Shown in pieces: positions 21,220-33,755 of a stretch of 64,000 bases of DNA. The stretch is from Spironucleus salmonicida (taxonomy: Eukaryota > Fornicata > Diplomonadida > Hexamitidae): positions 1,298,001-1,362,000 of the forward strand of contig CM035318.1 of NCBI GenBank assembly GCA_000497125.2. The letters are read 5' to 3'. Both the position numbers and the translations under genes were made by a program. Below the pieces are notes generated by a model. It was not told where the DNA came from and searched no databases. It was given only the letters and a program-made list of their open reading frames with translations. The first letter of the stretch is position 1. Each line of letters opens with the position of its first letter.

Positions 21220-24200
21220 TCACAATCTGCCAGTGAACTTCAGGGCCAGCATCACAGCAGTTGCCACGACGATCGTGATAAGCAAAACCGAGCCGAGGCT
21301 AATTCCGAAGATCTCGGCTGGTGTGAATTAGCTTTCTGCAGGCTGGTGCAACGTTATCAACGTGCCCTGCAACTGCGTCTGACATGTGCAGACAATTTGA
21401 GTCGGGAGGTTTTTCTGTGTGCAGGAATTTGCCGCTGGTACTTAACCTAAAAGTGTAAACGAGAACGAATTTTGCGAGTTAACCGCTCCACAGGAGCCAG
21501 TTGTCTGCTAAAATATGACCTCTGTGGTTGAAACAGCTTGTACGAAGACGTAATTTTATGAGGAAATTAGGAATTTCAGCGACTGGCCATCTACCGAAAT
21601 TGGGAACTTTTGAGAAGCTGTGGATCGTGACGACGAGAAAATCGTTACAGAAACTGTACCAAAAGAGTAGCTTAATTGAACATTTGTGAAGAAAAAGTTC
21701 GAAATTTAAATGGACTGATTTGGAGAAATAAAAGAATTCTGGAAGTTAAAGCCGTTTTAGTTTATGGGAATGGCGTTATAAATAGCCTATATTTCTGTAT
21801 CAGAGAAGCTTTATGCGTTGTTTTTATGGGCAAAAATAGCTTGAGTTAGGATTTGTGGTATTATTCTGTAAAATTACATCCAACTTTCAATAATATTATT
21901 GTTCAATTCTTTTTTTAAATTATCAATAGATGTATTTATCCTATAAGTGATAGCTAACTAGCTAGACACATTGGTGATCGGTATATCTAAATAATTTGAG
22001 TAGCATCTAACTGTACAGTTGATAAAAGTATTAAAGATTAAATTAACAATAGGTTGGTTCCCTTATATGAAAGCTTATCGCGACAATTTTTATATTACGA
22101 TTCGTTTTTGTTAACTAGGTAAAGCTAAAAATTATGTCTATGTGGTTGGCAATACTAACTCTACTATATTAATAGCTGATGTTTTCGTATCACATTCACC
22201 AGATATTAAACAATACGTTATCATTACCGGAGAATTTAAAATAGGTTAAAATGCATAAGCCGGCTACGAATTCACAGAAATAAGATTTGCTGGTATTTAA
22301 ACATTATTAACATCTAAACATTAAATGGAATATGTTGATTATGCTATTAATTATACTAAATTATGTATATCATATTCGGAATTAGCAAAATTGCAACTTG
22401 CCGCAATAAATAAATTTTTTATTGGTAAAACCATAACTCTATATTAATCTTGGCTACCTAAATAGAAAATATTAATTAAACATTAAGATGGATCAGGATT
22501 TGGACCCATATTTATATTTGTAAATTTAATTGTAGTTGATGTGAATTCATAACAGTTATCAACAGATGCTTATAATAGTGCTCCTGATGGTATAATATTG
22601 TAATTAATATTCAAGCCACTGGGAACTTAATTATTAAGCCTATCTGTACTAACCCAGGTTGTTAGTATAATATCAAGAATAATATTTAAAGTGAATGAAA
22701 TCTATGATAATATTTAAGTAATAACTGTTGTGCAAACTGTTTAATAAGAAACACTAATATCATATATTCCTACTTTCCCATTCTATAAATCACATGTATA
22801 TTAAGCAAAAGTAGGAGATGCTGATCCCACTATTTAGCAAAGTAATTTTCCGTGAACTGCATTAATCAATTAAACTGTTTGTATCTATATATTGGTATAA
22901 GTAAATAAGAGATTAATGATTTACGTTGTTGGAAGTGGAATACCAGCTGCACTAATAGCAGGTATCGCGGTAAATGATAATGTATGAGGAGAAAACTAAG
23001 TTTCTATACTTTACTAATAATTTAAGCAAGAATCCCAAGTCAAATTAATTTTTTCTCCTTCTATTGTAGGTCCAATTAAACTCTAACAAATCTATGGAAC
23101 ATTAACAAATTAAAATGGAAATGAATCCACTGTAATACCGCATGTGATAACTATTCCAGGCTATAACTAAAAAATACTATTAGTCTTATCAATGAATACT
23201 ATAAGTTTCTATAGATTAGTGCACTAATATGTAAAATCAGTTAGGGTATAGTTTTATACTTTAATTTTATAGAATCCACCTGGTTTATTATTAAATGTTA
23301 AAATATTAGCCGCAAATATATATCCATCTATTGAAAATCCAACTTCTGGAACTACTAAATCTAATATATTTCCCGCGGTCGTTAGACAATTTTGTAATTC
23401 TAGATCATTAACTTATGCTATATGCCTATTATTGGCTTAATCAAATGTAATAGGTAACTAGACTGCGATTGAAAATGCTAAATTTTAAAAAAATATATTG
23501 TTCACACCTTAGTTAAAGCAAACATCATTATATACTACTTTCAATCTTAAAAATGAATTTGCTGGTAATACAGGAATTGAAACATTAAAGAATGCAAATT
23601 AACCACCTGTGTGCATGCTAGAAGGAATCGCCTAACCAATTGTGGTAAAACTAGTCTAACCTAATTATAAAGATTATAACTCAATATTTGCAGATTATAA
23701 CCCATCAAAAATAACTCTAGTACCAGATAACTTAATTGTATTGACACAATCTGTGCATGAAAGCAATATATCAGAACTATAAATAATATCTCCGATTGTA
23801 AAGTTAATAATTTAATTTGCATAATTAGTGCCTAATATATCATTTCCACTGGTGAGCAAAGCCTAATTATAATTTGGTTGGCCCTAAATCATTTAATTCA
23901 CAAAAGGAATACCAAATAACATAAATTCTATATTTTAAAGAACTTAATTGCACACATAATTTTAAGGTATATTTTATATCCTAGATGTAACAAATGGTAT
24001 AGCTGTTTCTAATAATTATTAAGGTAATACATCTGCTGTAAATCCTGACATAACTGTGAAAAATTCTTTATAGTTTATAGGAATATTTGATATCATAAGA
24101 CCATTCTTACCTTTGGGATAATAACGAAGTGTTGTGTTGATTATTTCGCAATTATCTACTAGTTAAAAGTCTGTACACTTTATTTTCGGATCTGCAAATG

Positions 24201-24279
24201 TAAATGACACAATTGGCGAGGGACCTTAGGACTGATCAATTATTGCAGTTGCAGCTACTGAAATTACTAAAGCCAACAT
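21220..24279 (-). CDS. Large type I surface membrane protein, unknown family
   Basis: 1019 aa. A hydrophobic start (MLALVISVAATAI) acts as a probable signal peptide. The long ectodomain is Asn/Thr/Ile/Gln-rich with regularly scattered cysteines, suggesting beta-rich domains. One membrane helix lies close to the C-terminus (FGISLGSVLLITIVVATAVM) followed by a tail of a few residues (LKFTGRL). The layout is that of a surface antigen or adhesion protein, though it lacks the CxxC density of diplomonad VSP/CRP proteins. About the last 130 codons (21220-21600), covering the helix, are much richer in G+C than the rest. It converges on the PTP gene with a 9-bp gap. Confidence 0.75.
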
Positions 24280-24410
24280 TTTATTCTAAAATTAAAAATA
24301 ATAATATAATATATTATTTAAAAATATACCTGAACCCAATATTAATAATATATCTAAGGTATAAATAACCAATCATCGACTCTCTCTACAATTTATACTA
24401 ACTCAATTAA

Positions 24411-24917
24411 ATGCCACATTTTTATCGCTATCTTTCCCCCTAAGAAATAGAATTTTTCCATATCAGAAAGTCAGCTCATTTTGTGACAACTAGAAAGATG
24501 ATATTCCGTGTGAAAAACCATAAAGTTACAATCCCGGCTGGTTTTATAGCGGATGGAGTTTTTGTAGAAAATTAAGACTTTCTGTCATCTCCTGCATGGT
24601 TCTGCTTTGAATTTTTGTATGCTAGTCATAAATATGATGATAAAATAGCAGATAGAGGAGAAATCGATCAATTCATGTTCAATAATTATAGTGATATTAT
24701 CACAGTTGTAAATGATGAATTAGTTATAGATGGGGTCCGGATTAGTGGAAGCGATATATTTTAAGAGAGTATAGAAAGAGGAGTTTGCGTTTGTTAAGAT
24801 ATTATAAGGGAAATAAAAATAAATGACTAGAAAATAGATTGGATGAGGATTTGTTGTGCAGGAGTATGTTTAAGTGGAATTGGAGTTGGATATGGAATCA
24901 GTTTAATAATTAAGTGA
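24411..24917 (+). CDS. DUF1353-like protein with C-terminal membrane anchor
   Basis: 168 aa. Residues about 36-85 (VTIPAGFIADGVF, then FEFLYASHKYDDKIADRGEI) resemble DUF1353, a domain best known from phages and bacteria, with the pattern P-A-G-F-x-x-D-G, H-D-x-L-Y and R-x-x-A-D. The usual His-Asp before LY is replaced by Phe-Glu here. The C-terminus has a hydrophobic helix (GVCLSGIGVGYGISLII) that could anchor it in a membrane. The match is by eye and incomplete. The gene converges on the next with a 7-bp gap. Confidence 0.5.
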
Positions 24918-24924
24918 AAAAAAT

Positions 24925-25530
24925 TCAATTCTATAATTCGTGTAAATAGTTTTTTACAAAAAGAGGATTTTGCTTTGGAACGTCCAACTAAAGCTTAAAT
25001 AACAAATTTGATAGATTTTCATGAACTCCTAATAGCTGTTAATAATAGTCATAATAATTTTTATAATTTAAAATTATTTCTGATTGAAGTGAATTTTCTA
25101 TTATTTATGCTCTTATTACAGATTATCTATCAGAATTATTTTTAGTTAATGCTATTCCACCTTTTTCAATAAGTATTTACAATTCTAAAAGTGGTACTAT
25201 AGCAGCAGCTATGCGTCTTCTAGAAGCTCCAGCAATTAATGTTAAATTATCTCTAGACTTTGGAAGCACTGGTATAGACTAAAACAAAATAGCATGTATC
25301 GAAGTCTTAGCTCTTTGAGACAAATTGTTAATATCTAAGTTTTATATCAACTATTGATTAGTTTATGCATGTAGTATAATCTGTGGAAAAAATGACTATA
25401 ATTATACTGCATTTTAATGCAACGTTTATGTGGATATATTATTAGGTTATATATCGTCTAAAGAATTTTATTTAAAGGTTATTGGATCAAAATATATGTT
25501 TGGAAACTAACTAAGGTGGCATAACGACAT
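24925..25530 (-). CDS. Hypothetical protein
   Basis: 201 aa, ATG at 25530 to TGA at 24925-24927 with many TAA/TAG Gln codons. It is polar and probably mostly helical, with a conserved-looking central segment (LTLIAGASRRRIAAAIVPLL) and no cysteine cluster or membrane helix. I do not recognise a family. It is divergent from the 745-aa gene that starts 80 bp away. The clean long frame and the packed neighbours support a real gene. Confidence 0.6.
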
Positions 25531-25610
25531 TTATTATCATCGTAACCTTAGTATAAAAATAAGTCAAATAATTTATAAGTCTATTATATGTTTATTTATA
25601 TATTATTAAA

Positions 25611-27715
25611 ATGGAATAATTGATTGATGTTGAAAGATATTTTCATCACTAAATTGATTAGAATTTTTACTCATATTCGTTTAATAAAGCATATTAGTAT
25701 GATTAATTAGGAAATTTGTTATAGGAAAACGATGTAATATTCCCTTTTTACCCTAATAGTCCAGTATATAGTTATACCACCTAGTTATTTGCAGGTATTT
25801 ACTATGCTTTGGTTTAAAATCAGTTATTTTCTTTGAATAAATTAAATGTTATTCGCATATTTGACTTTAAAATACTTTAGTAAATAGAAAGTTCTCCATT
25901 TAATGTTGCCGTGGCAAATGATAATATTTTCTTTGCAGTGGGTCATAATTTATATTGTAATATAGACAATAATTATAGTTTAATGAAAGTTTACGAAAAT
26001 AATATTTAAATTTTTGCTGATGCAAATGACGTAATAGTATTTGATGATTCAAAAGCGTATTCTTATAGAACCGATCTTATGTTTTGCATCGATTTAATAT
26101 AACCAATTTATAGTAGACCAGGATTTATATTAGGACTTTATAAATAGCATCATGTTTTTATTAAACTTCAAGACGGATTTGATGTAATTACACTTACTGA
26201 TAATATATAAATAAAATTCATTATAAATGAGTATAAAATTACAAATTTACAATCATAGTTTTTATTAAAAAAAAGAGAAGTCATTGATTTGAGTGCATCT
26301 ATGTTTGATATTGCATAAACATCATTTAATTAGCTTTTGTTTTATAGATAAGTTGATCTAAATATATTAGAGGTTTTAAACAAATAAGACTAGCTTTACT
26401 CATTTTTATATTTCTTAGATTAATTTTAAGATAAAAAATAATATGAATATCTTTGTGATCGCCTAATGACAAAGGGATTGTCGGTTAACATAAATTTAGA
26501 GAAAAGTTCTCCTCTATTTTTAACCTACTAAGTTTTACATTGTTAAGACAATTAGTTGGAAATATTAAAAAATGATATGAATTTTATTACAAAATTTGAA
26601 GATGGGTTATGTTAGGTAAATTTTAACATAATAAAGAAACTTTTAATCTAAGTGATAAAACTTTAAAATTAGGTATTAACTAGCTAGATTGTGCATAGAT
26701 TTGCACACAATAATGAATTAGAAGAATTAGAAGTACTAATTTTTTAAGTGCAGGATTTAATTTTATTTAAATGTTATTTTGATCCAATTATTTTACGTTA
26801 ATGTAATGACACATATTCATCCAAACTTATTGTTCAACTGTTTTAACATTCATTTGAATCTGCAGTGGAGTCTGTCGCAAATATAACTATATGGGCTGAG
26901 AATTCACCATTAATATTAGCAGCCTAGTCAGGTAACTAGTACTATGTTTAAAAATTTATCAATATCGATAAGAGAAATGGGCATATAGCACTAAAAGTAG
27001 CTAAATCAATTAAAATAATTGATATGCTTATACCTAATTTTTCAAAACTAGTAAATTATTAACCTTAATCAACTAAATTAATGGAATTAGTATAATCAAA
27101 TACTCTTAACTAACTTTTATATAAAGATGTATTAATATAGAATTAAGCAGGAATATAAGATTAATCTGGAAATTATGCATCTAATATAGTTATAAATAAT
27201 TAATACAAAATATTAGAGTATAAGAATTTACTTACTATTGAGCTGAAACTCTTTCATTCATAATAAATAATGAATATGAAAATTTCACCATTTTATTCAA
27301 TATAACTTATTAAACTTAAGTTTTAATCCACACCAGCATCATTACAATTATATATTTTAAAGCAATTAGATGATCCTTAAAATGCAATGGATTTTTTTAA
27401 TTTATAAACGGATGTGTTTGGAATGTCTTTAAATTTACATACATTAGATTCTAAAACTGCTGATATATTTTGTAGAGATAATGCAAGATACCATACTCTG
27501 GTTACTTTATATACTAGATAATATTTTAAAACTTCAGCTGCTAAGTTTCATGGCAGCTTTAATTTTAATTAATAGATTATAGAGAATGTGTTGGTTCAAG
27601 ATTTATTTTAGGTGCTTGAGCATCAAAGGAATCTATAGCCATAAGATAATATTCCAGACTAGTAGATTGTGAATATAGTGTTTAATAATTTCCATGTAGA
27701 TGAGAGTTCTAATAG

Positions 27716-27752
<37 letters not shown>

Positions 27753-27848
27753 AATGATATTTATTATGAAGAGCAAAATTTTGATACCGATGTAGAAGAT
27801 TTCGGTAGTTATGATGAAGGATCTTATTAAAATGATAAGTATTACTGA
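25611..27848 (+). CDS. Large hypothetical protein with ankyrin-like segment and Asp-rich tail
   Basis: 745 aa. The first 200 residues look beta-rich, with short strands spaced as in a propeller (for example FAGIYYALVQNQLFSLNKL, NIFFAVGHNLYCN). Around residues 440-480 SPLILAAQSGNQYYVQKF and HIALKVAKSI resemble ankyrin units. The rest is helical. The C-terminal 60 residues are acidic and contain a run of eleven Asp encoded by pure GAT. There is no membrane helix. Function unknown; a regulator or scaffold is possible. TGA at 27846-27848 lies 7 bp from the stop of the convergent SRPK gene. Confidence 0.72.
27720..27752 (+). repeat. GAT trinucleotide run (11 units)
   Basis: Eleven uninterrupted GAT triplets in frame within the acidic tail of the 745-aa gene, encoding poly-Asp. 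A likely length-variable site. Confidence 0.95.
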
Positions 27849-27855
27849 AATTTAA

Positions 27856-29961
27856 TCACTATCTGCCTCCATATCCAACTAAATAGTCCCCTGCACCTAG
27901 ATCTTTAAGCCATTAAGAATCTAACATGTCTTTGCATCTTTTTCGCATATTTGGATTTAGGTGAAGAAATGGCTTTATAAATTTTTCTATATCTTCTGCT
28001 TCCCCTTAATCAAATCCATAGTCAACCACTAAAATAGTTGAAATTGCACGGAATTCCAAATTTTTAGTGAATTTAAATTATTTTTATTGAGTTTCTAAGG
28101 ATATTTCTATTAAATTTTCATTCTAGCAATTTTCTAAGAGCCAATCCAAGCCTTGGTCACCTGAAATTTAAACTATCTATTTGAGGTGATGAGATGGATC
28201 TTGCTTCCCATCTTATCTTGGCCTAAATAACACATTTCCTGTAATCAGTTCAAATACAATACACCCAACAGAAAAATCATCTACTTCTGGTCCATATGCT
28301 TCATGACCAATAATAATTTCTGGCGCTCTGTAATTTGGAGTTTGTATTGTCTTAGAAAATCTATAATCTGTGTAACATGCATTTCCTAAGTCAATAATTT
28401 TTATTTTAAACATTTCTAAGCAAAACGGAATAAGTTGTTATTTTGAATAGTATGATATCATGGTAGGATATATTTACTGTCCACTTGTGGTTAATCCATA
28501 ACATTTTATTTCATCAGGGGTTATATTTTTAGGTAAGTCTAATTCTTTTTACTTTAAAAGTGGATTAATGGGTTAATTGCTAATTTATTTTTCTTTTTAT
28601 GCAACACTCTAATATAATTATAGTCTTGAATGGAATCCAGATCTTGCAATTTTAACTAAAGTTTTGGTTGAGTAAGAATCATATATAATCCGTTCTACAC
28701 ATGATTAATGTAAAATCTGTTGAAGGTTATTATCAATAATATTTGATAGTTAGTAAGTTATTCCATTGCTAGAAATAAGCTGCTTTAAATTCTATTTAAG
28801 ATATTTCGATTCAACTAATTTGAGTTGTTAATAAAGATTAAAATTTTCAACAGTCTCTCCTTTCACAATAGAATCAAATACTTGCTTAGTAGAAAATAAA
28901 TTAACACAATTTTATTCAATTTTTATTTCTTGATCATAATCTTATTAAAAGTTTTTTGGAAGAATTTAAGCTCTAAATATCTCTTCAGACGTCTTTATTA
29001 AGTTAGGCAAATTGAAAATATTCATACCATCAATACAATAACACTGTTATTCAGTAGATACTTCGGCTTGGCCATATTTTTAAATAAATTTAACGAATTT
29101 TTTCTTAAAATTTGTATTATCCATTATTGTGTTTCTTATAACTTCCCATTAGTAAATCCCCTAACGCTAAGCCCTTAAATGTAAATAATTACAAATCTAT
29201 GACTGATTTTACTTATCCAAAAGATCAAAATCGTTGATATTTATCGTCGTTGCAGGTGTGCTTAATTTTGCATCAAAAATATGCTGACTCTAAGCTCCAT
29301 ATAGAATATTTTCTAACTTATAGTCAGTATCATTCAAAAGTGGCAAATAATAAACCATTGCTAGATTTTCTGGTTTAAGGTCAGTATGAATAATATTTGC
29401 AATGTTATGCAAATAATGAACCGATTTTAGTAAATTATAAGAGATTGCCTTAACTATTGGAAGCGGAATAGATTTATTATAGTTAACTTTTGGAGAATAT
29501 CTTGTCATAAGGCGATACACACTATGCCCTAATAGCTCGAAAACCATGCAATAATAAAATTTTTCTGTCTCTTCACAGTCATCATCAAAAACGTCAGCTA
29601 TCTCTTTTTTAGAGTATACAAAATTGTCTAAAAGTTATACGATGCCACCATTATCTTCGAGTTTTACTTGTTAACATTTATCTTATATTTATTTTAATAT
29701 ATCTACTTCATCTTTTGATATTTACTAATCCAGTTCAGATATATTTATTTTTAATGCCACATATCTATTAAAAGTAATATCTTTTGATAAATATACCGTC
29801 GAAAACCGACCATTAGCAATTTTGCGTAAAGGTATATAAGTAGATTTATCACTTTTAAACTCAGTTTCAAATAATTACAACCAACAATATCCATTATCAT
29901 CGTATCTGTCGGTACTTTCATCAATTTAATGATGAACAGATAAATTTTGATATGACGGCAT
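27856..29961 (-). CDS. SR-protein kinase (SRPK-like) with a long spacer
   Basis: 701 aa. N-lobe: LRKIANGRFSTVYLSKD and VALKINI. Hinge and helix: MVFELLGHSVYRL. Catalytic loop: IIHTDLKPEN, where HTD with LKPEN is typical of SRPKs. A spacer of about 330 residues follows, then IIDLGNACY (DLGNAC replaces DFG as in SRPKs), the activation segment IQTPNYRAPEIIIG and the C-lobe. The split kinase domain with an insert after the catalytic loop is the SRPK hallmark; SRPKs phosphorylate Arg-Ser repeats of splicing factors and other basic proteins. The spacer is coding in the same frame, so it is not an intron. The gene ends 7 bp from its convergent neighbour. Confidence 0.92.
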
Positions 29962-30018
29962 TTTAATTGAAGTAGTATTAATACTATATATTGATATAAA
30001 ACGAATTATTAATATAAA

Positions 30019-31185
30019 TCAATCTACTTTTGTAATTAAATGTCTCTTGTAGTTTTCTTACATAACTTCTTGTTTTTTCTTATTAAAATAAATTTTTATC
30101 TTTAAGTCATAGTAATCGTTTAGTGGTTAAATTAAAATATACAATAAATTCGCTAATATACCACTATTAAAAACTAACCCCGTTAATAATATATTCTCTA
30201 CTACTTGATTATAAGGTCCTATTTCGGCATTTTGTTATAAATCTGTATAAAATTAATATATCATTTATTAGCTCATATAACAATAAGATGATTTCCATGC
30301 AAAACAATACTTTATTATATAATTTGTAGAGATTCTTTCCCAAAGCACAGCTTTACCACCAATAATAGTATAAATGATTAATGATTAAACGACCGCAAAC
30401 ACTAATGTCGTTATATGCATATAAGATTTCCATAAATAGTATGAGCAGCATAATAAAATTGTTAATGTAATACAGACGAATAGAATAAGATCTCCTTTGT
30501 ATGTTAATTTATCTAGGTAGAAAAATATTTTATTAGGTGGAAACTTTACTCTATTTAACTGATTTTTTGTCTTAATTTCAGAAATATCTACACAGTAATA
30601 CCGATAGCCTATCATAACTCCAAAAAGATATACATATAAATAATTTTATAAGGCAATACCTTAAGTATTTGGAGAAAAAGTACTAAAAACAAACATGAGA
30701 ATTGTGAATATAAATATATATTACAATTTTTTCTATTTTTTGTAAATACATGAATAAAATAGTACTAAACTAAAATACGCTTAAATTTCTACGCAACTGA
30801 CTGTTATAAGAAATTTATTAAAAGGAATTTCAATATAATTACTAAGTAGTAGAGACTAGAATATACATTACTTCATAGTTAAACTATTAAAAACATAATT
30901 ACCTAAAGATATAAATAACGATATAAAGAAGTATTCTTTAATTTTTTATGCTAATAAGTAAAATATATCCACTTTTAAAGATAATCTTTCAATAATACAT
31001 TAATAATCAAGAAAACCTTATACAATCAACTAGATAACAATAAAAATATTTTCACCAACTAAAAAAATAGACTATTCTTCTGTAATGGCCTAAGTAATAA
31101 CAACATTTTTCATATATTTATATGAGCAGGAAAATAAACCAAAAATAAGGAAGCCAGATTAATAAAATAAATATGAATCTGACAT
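30019..31185 (-). CDS. Polytopic membrane protein, unknown
   Basis: 388 aa, ATG at 31185, TGA at 30019-30021. About nine hydrophobic helices are spread over the length (for example IFIVIQLIVQGFL, FFISLFISLGNYVF, LILFVCITLTILLCC, VLENILLTGLVF-like segment), with a central soluble loop (SEIKTKNQLNRVKF). Aromatic and Cys residues are frequent in the helices. No transporter motif is recognised. It lies 57 bp upstream of the SRPK gene on the same strand, which in such compact DNA says little about function. Confidence 0.65.
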
Positions 31186-31233
31186 TTTATATATTAAAAT
31201 TATTAGTATTATATACTTAAAATAAAATAATTT

Positions 31234-32802
31234 TCACATCATAAACATATTCTCTTCATATTTATCTGTATAGCCATGATATTTACCATCATCTTTGTAA
31301 GAATCATGGCCTTGATATTCAGACTACATTTCAGATTTCCAATTATTTCTATCTTCTCCTAATTAAAAATGGCTTCTTCTAAGTTAATTAACCATGTCTT
31401 AGTTGACACGCTCACTAGATCCTATTGCATCTGGTTTAAAAGCGGCTTAGTTTTCAGTCTCATAACTATTCCTCTCATCACTTTTTAACATAACATCACT
31501 TCTCCAAAGTTGATTGTTTATAGGTTGTGCTAGTTTCTTGCCTGCAAATTATACTGAATCTTATAGCATTGCTTAAGTCTATGATATGTAATTATTAGTT
31601 AAACTCGGATCCATAAGCTATACAGACGATCTACCATGAGCTAAAGCTTCTAAATGGAATTTTGCTCTTTCTTCTTAAGCTTCTTTAATCATTTAGGAAT
31701 TAGGTTTGTACTACATCATAGTTTCAGATTAACCATCTCCACGCTCAGATGACATTTTTTAGGAATTAGGATCAGTTGGCTTAGCCATAAATTTTCTAAT
31801 GTTTTCTGCCTCTTTTTAATTAAATTTTACTTATGCTGCATCAACAAGTCCCCTATAATTATCACGCATTTCTGATATTCTCTCTTTTTATTTTTCAGGA
31901 TAGCAAACATGTTCTTAAGTATTTTCATACGCAGGTTTGACTGAATCTGATGCCTTAATTCCATCTCTACCAGGAAATGCAGCGCTCATCTCTGTCACAC
32001 CATAAAACTATCCATCTTCAGCTACTGGTAAATGAGATGCCCTGAGATATCTTTCTCTAGCTTTTTATGCATCAATATCAATTAAGTCCCGAGGTTTTCC
32101 TGCAACTTCGTTAAGAGCAGTTTGCGTTGAAGAAATTCCCATTTTAGATAAACCATCTTCTAGTTCAATATGAGACTTTTAAAATCTTCTTAAATCATAA
32201 GTCTCCTTTTCTACATTTGGTTAACCTTAATAATTTGCAGAGCACTCAGTTTAATATGTATTTTTAGTACCCTCATCAATAGGGATAGAACTTGTTCTTA
32301 AATTCATTGATTTTTACTCTGGTTTTTCATAATCCCTCTTAAAATATGCAGCCGAATTTTCAGTAATATAAGAATTAGGATCATTTCCTAACCCAAAATG
32401 AGAACCTTAAAGATTTTTAGTGAGAGGTTATCTAGCATAAGTACCATCTAACCTACGATAATCAGCCATATTTTATGTTTCCATGACAGGTGCATCGTAA
32501 CCTAATTTATTAGAAATATTATCTCTAAGACCATGAAGATTTACAGCCGCAGAATAAGTCTCACCTCTTTTAGGTTAATATTCTTCTTAAGTTTCGGAAA
32601 TTCCAGTTGGCATATTTGATCCTTACACCAAAGAAAAATGTGACTTTCTTAAATCTGCCTTCTTATCCTCTGACATATTTGCTTTAGCTTCTTTAAGATC
32701 ATATTAGATAAATGTATCATTGTAAGTAGAGCTACCAAACTTAGCGTTATCGGCGACTTTAATATGAGAACGTTGCAACTTAGCAGTATTAATATTTGAC
32801 AT
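31234..32802 (-). CDS. Repeat protein with R-S-H-F motifs, probably axonemal
   Basis: 522 aa, soluble. A motif recurs every 40-70 residues: LQRSHIKV, LRKSHFSLV, LQGSHFGLG, FQKSHIELE, LRASHLPVA and LRRSHFQLG, with degenerate versions LRTSSIPI, GRSSVQL and LWRSDVML between them, each followed by an acidic or Gly turn and often preceding a Tyr. The linkers are rich in Asn, Tyr, Glu and Lys and lack hydrophobic cores. Such short periodic motifs in otherwise extended proteins suit binding along a microtubule lattice. The family is not one I can name with certainty. The stop is at 31234-31236 and the start is 115 bp from the 3' end of the ankyrin gene. Confidence 0.72.
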
Positions 32803-32916
32803 TATTTAAGGTGAATTGCGGACAAACAATTATTCCTATATTTATATATAATAATAATATTAGTACAAAATAGAATGTTCTTAAATCATATATATTTTGT
32901 AATAAATAGGAATATG

Positions 32917-33671
32917 AATCACATATTTTCGAAAACCTGCTCAAAACGGTCGAGCAGCTTCTGGCTTATCTGCTTGAGCTGGCGTATCTCTTTCTTGAGC
33001 CCGTGCCCTTGAATTATGAGGTTCCGCTTCCGCTGGTCGTTGAAAACCTAGCTGCACGAGATCTCCAAAAAGCTCAGGTTCCGGCAGAGCCCTTTCCCGG
33101 GTTCGTCGTCGTCCTGCACTACTGGTTTGACCCAATCTTCGCAGTCGCTCTCGTCCTGCTTCACGGCGGCGTTGAGGTAGGTGATACGCTCCAGTAGGAT
33201 GTCCCGCTCGCGCTCGACCTTCACCAGCTGCGTCTTGTACTCGATCTGCGTCCTGACCAACTGCTACTGGAGCTTTCCCTGCTCCTGGCAATAGAACTGC
33301 ACCAGCCAGCTCTTCTTCAGTTGGTTAGTGAGGCGCTTCCGGCCCAGCCGCTGAAGCTATTCCTGACCCTCCTGGCAGTCCCCAGCGCTGATACTAGGAC
33401 CCCCTTCGTACTTCCATAGCAGCGTCATTATCTCCAGCTCGCCGTTCTCTGCCGCTATTTCTATCGCCAGCTTCTTATTCGCGGTCTTGATGCCGGCCTC
33501 TAGCTCGGCCAGTACGTGCACGCACTCGTAGAACCCGTGTTTTGCGGCATAGTGCAGCGCGGTGAATCCGTTTGACGATGTTTTAGCTGCCAGAAATGGA
33601 ATCAGCAGTTTCACGACGTTGATATTGCCGTACTAGGCAGCGTAGTGTAGCGCAGTTTTTTGGGCTGGTAT
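32917..33671 (-). repeat. Inverted repeat IR1, right copy (755 bp)
   Basis: Reverse complement of 13319-14073, with equal length. It covers ankyrin gene copy B from codon 29 to just past the stop. Flanks are unrelated to those of the left copy downstream of the stop and diverged upstream. Confidence 0.9.
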
Positions 33672-33755
33672 TGACGTAATATCTACCATTTTAAGATTAT
33701 CTTTTATAAAAAAGATGTCATTATCAATAGCTGCTTATAAAAATTGATTTGGCAT
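32919..33755 (-). CDS. Ankyrin-repeat and coiled-coil protein, copy B
   Basis: 278 aa, same length as copy A at 13235-14071. From about residue 29 to the end the two proteins are identical in the segments compared. The first 28 codons differ: MPNQFLQAAIDNDIFF against MPNPFLQAAIDNDIFF, then IKDNLKMVDITS against IKFNLSMIDETS. Most differences in the 5' part are substitutions in AT-rich DNA, so the genes are true paralogs whose 3' parts have been homogenised. The frame, domains and TAG Gln codons are as in copy A. Confidence 0.85.

Noticed and set aside
28414-29289. An intron in the SRPK gene between the two kinase halves
   Set aside because: The spacer is open in the same frame without TGA and lacks splice signals I can see; SRPKs normally carry such a spacer.
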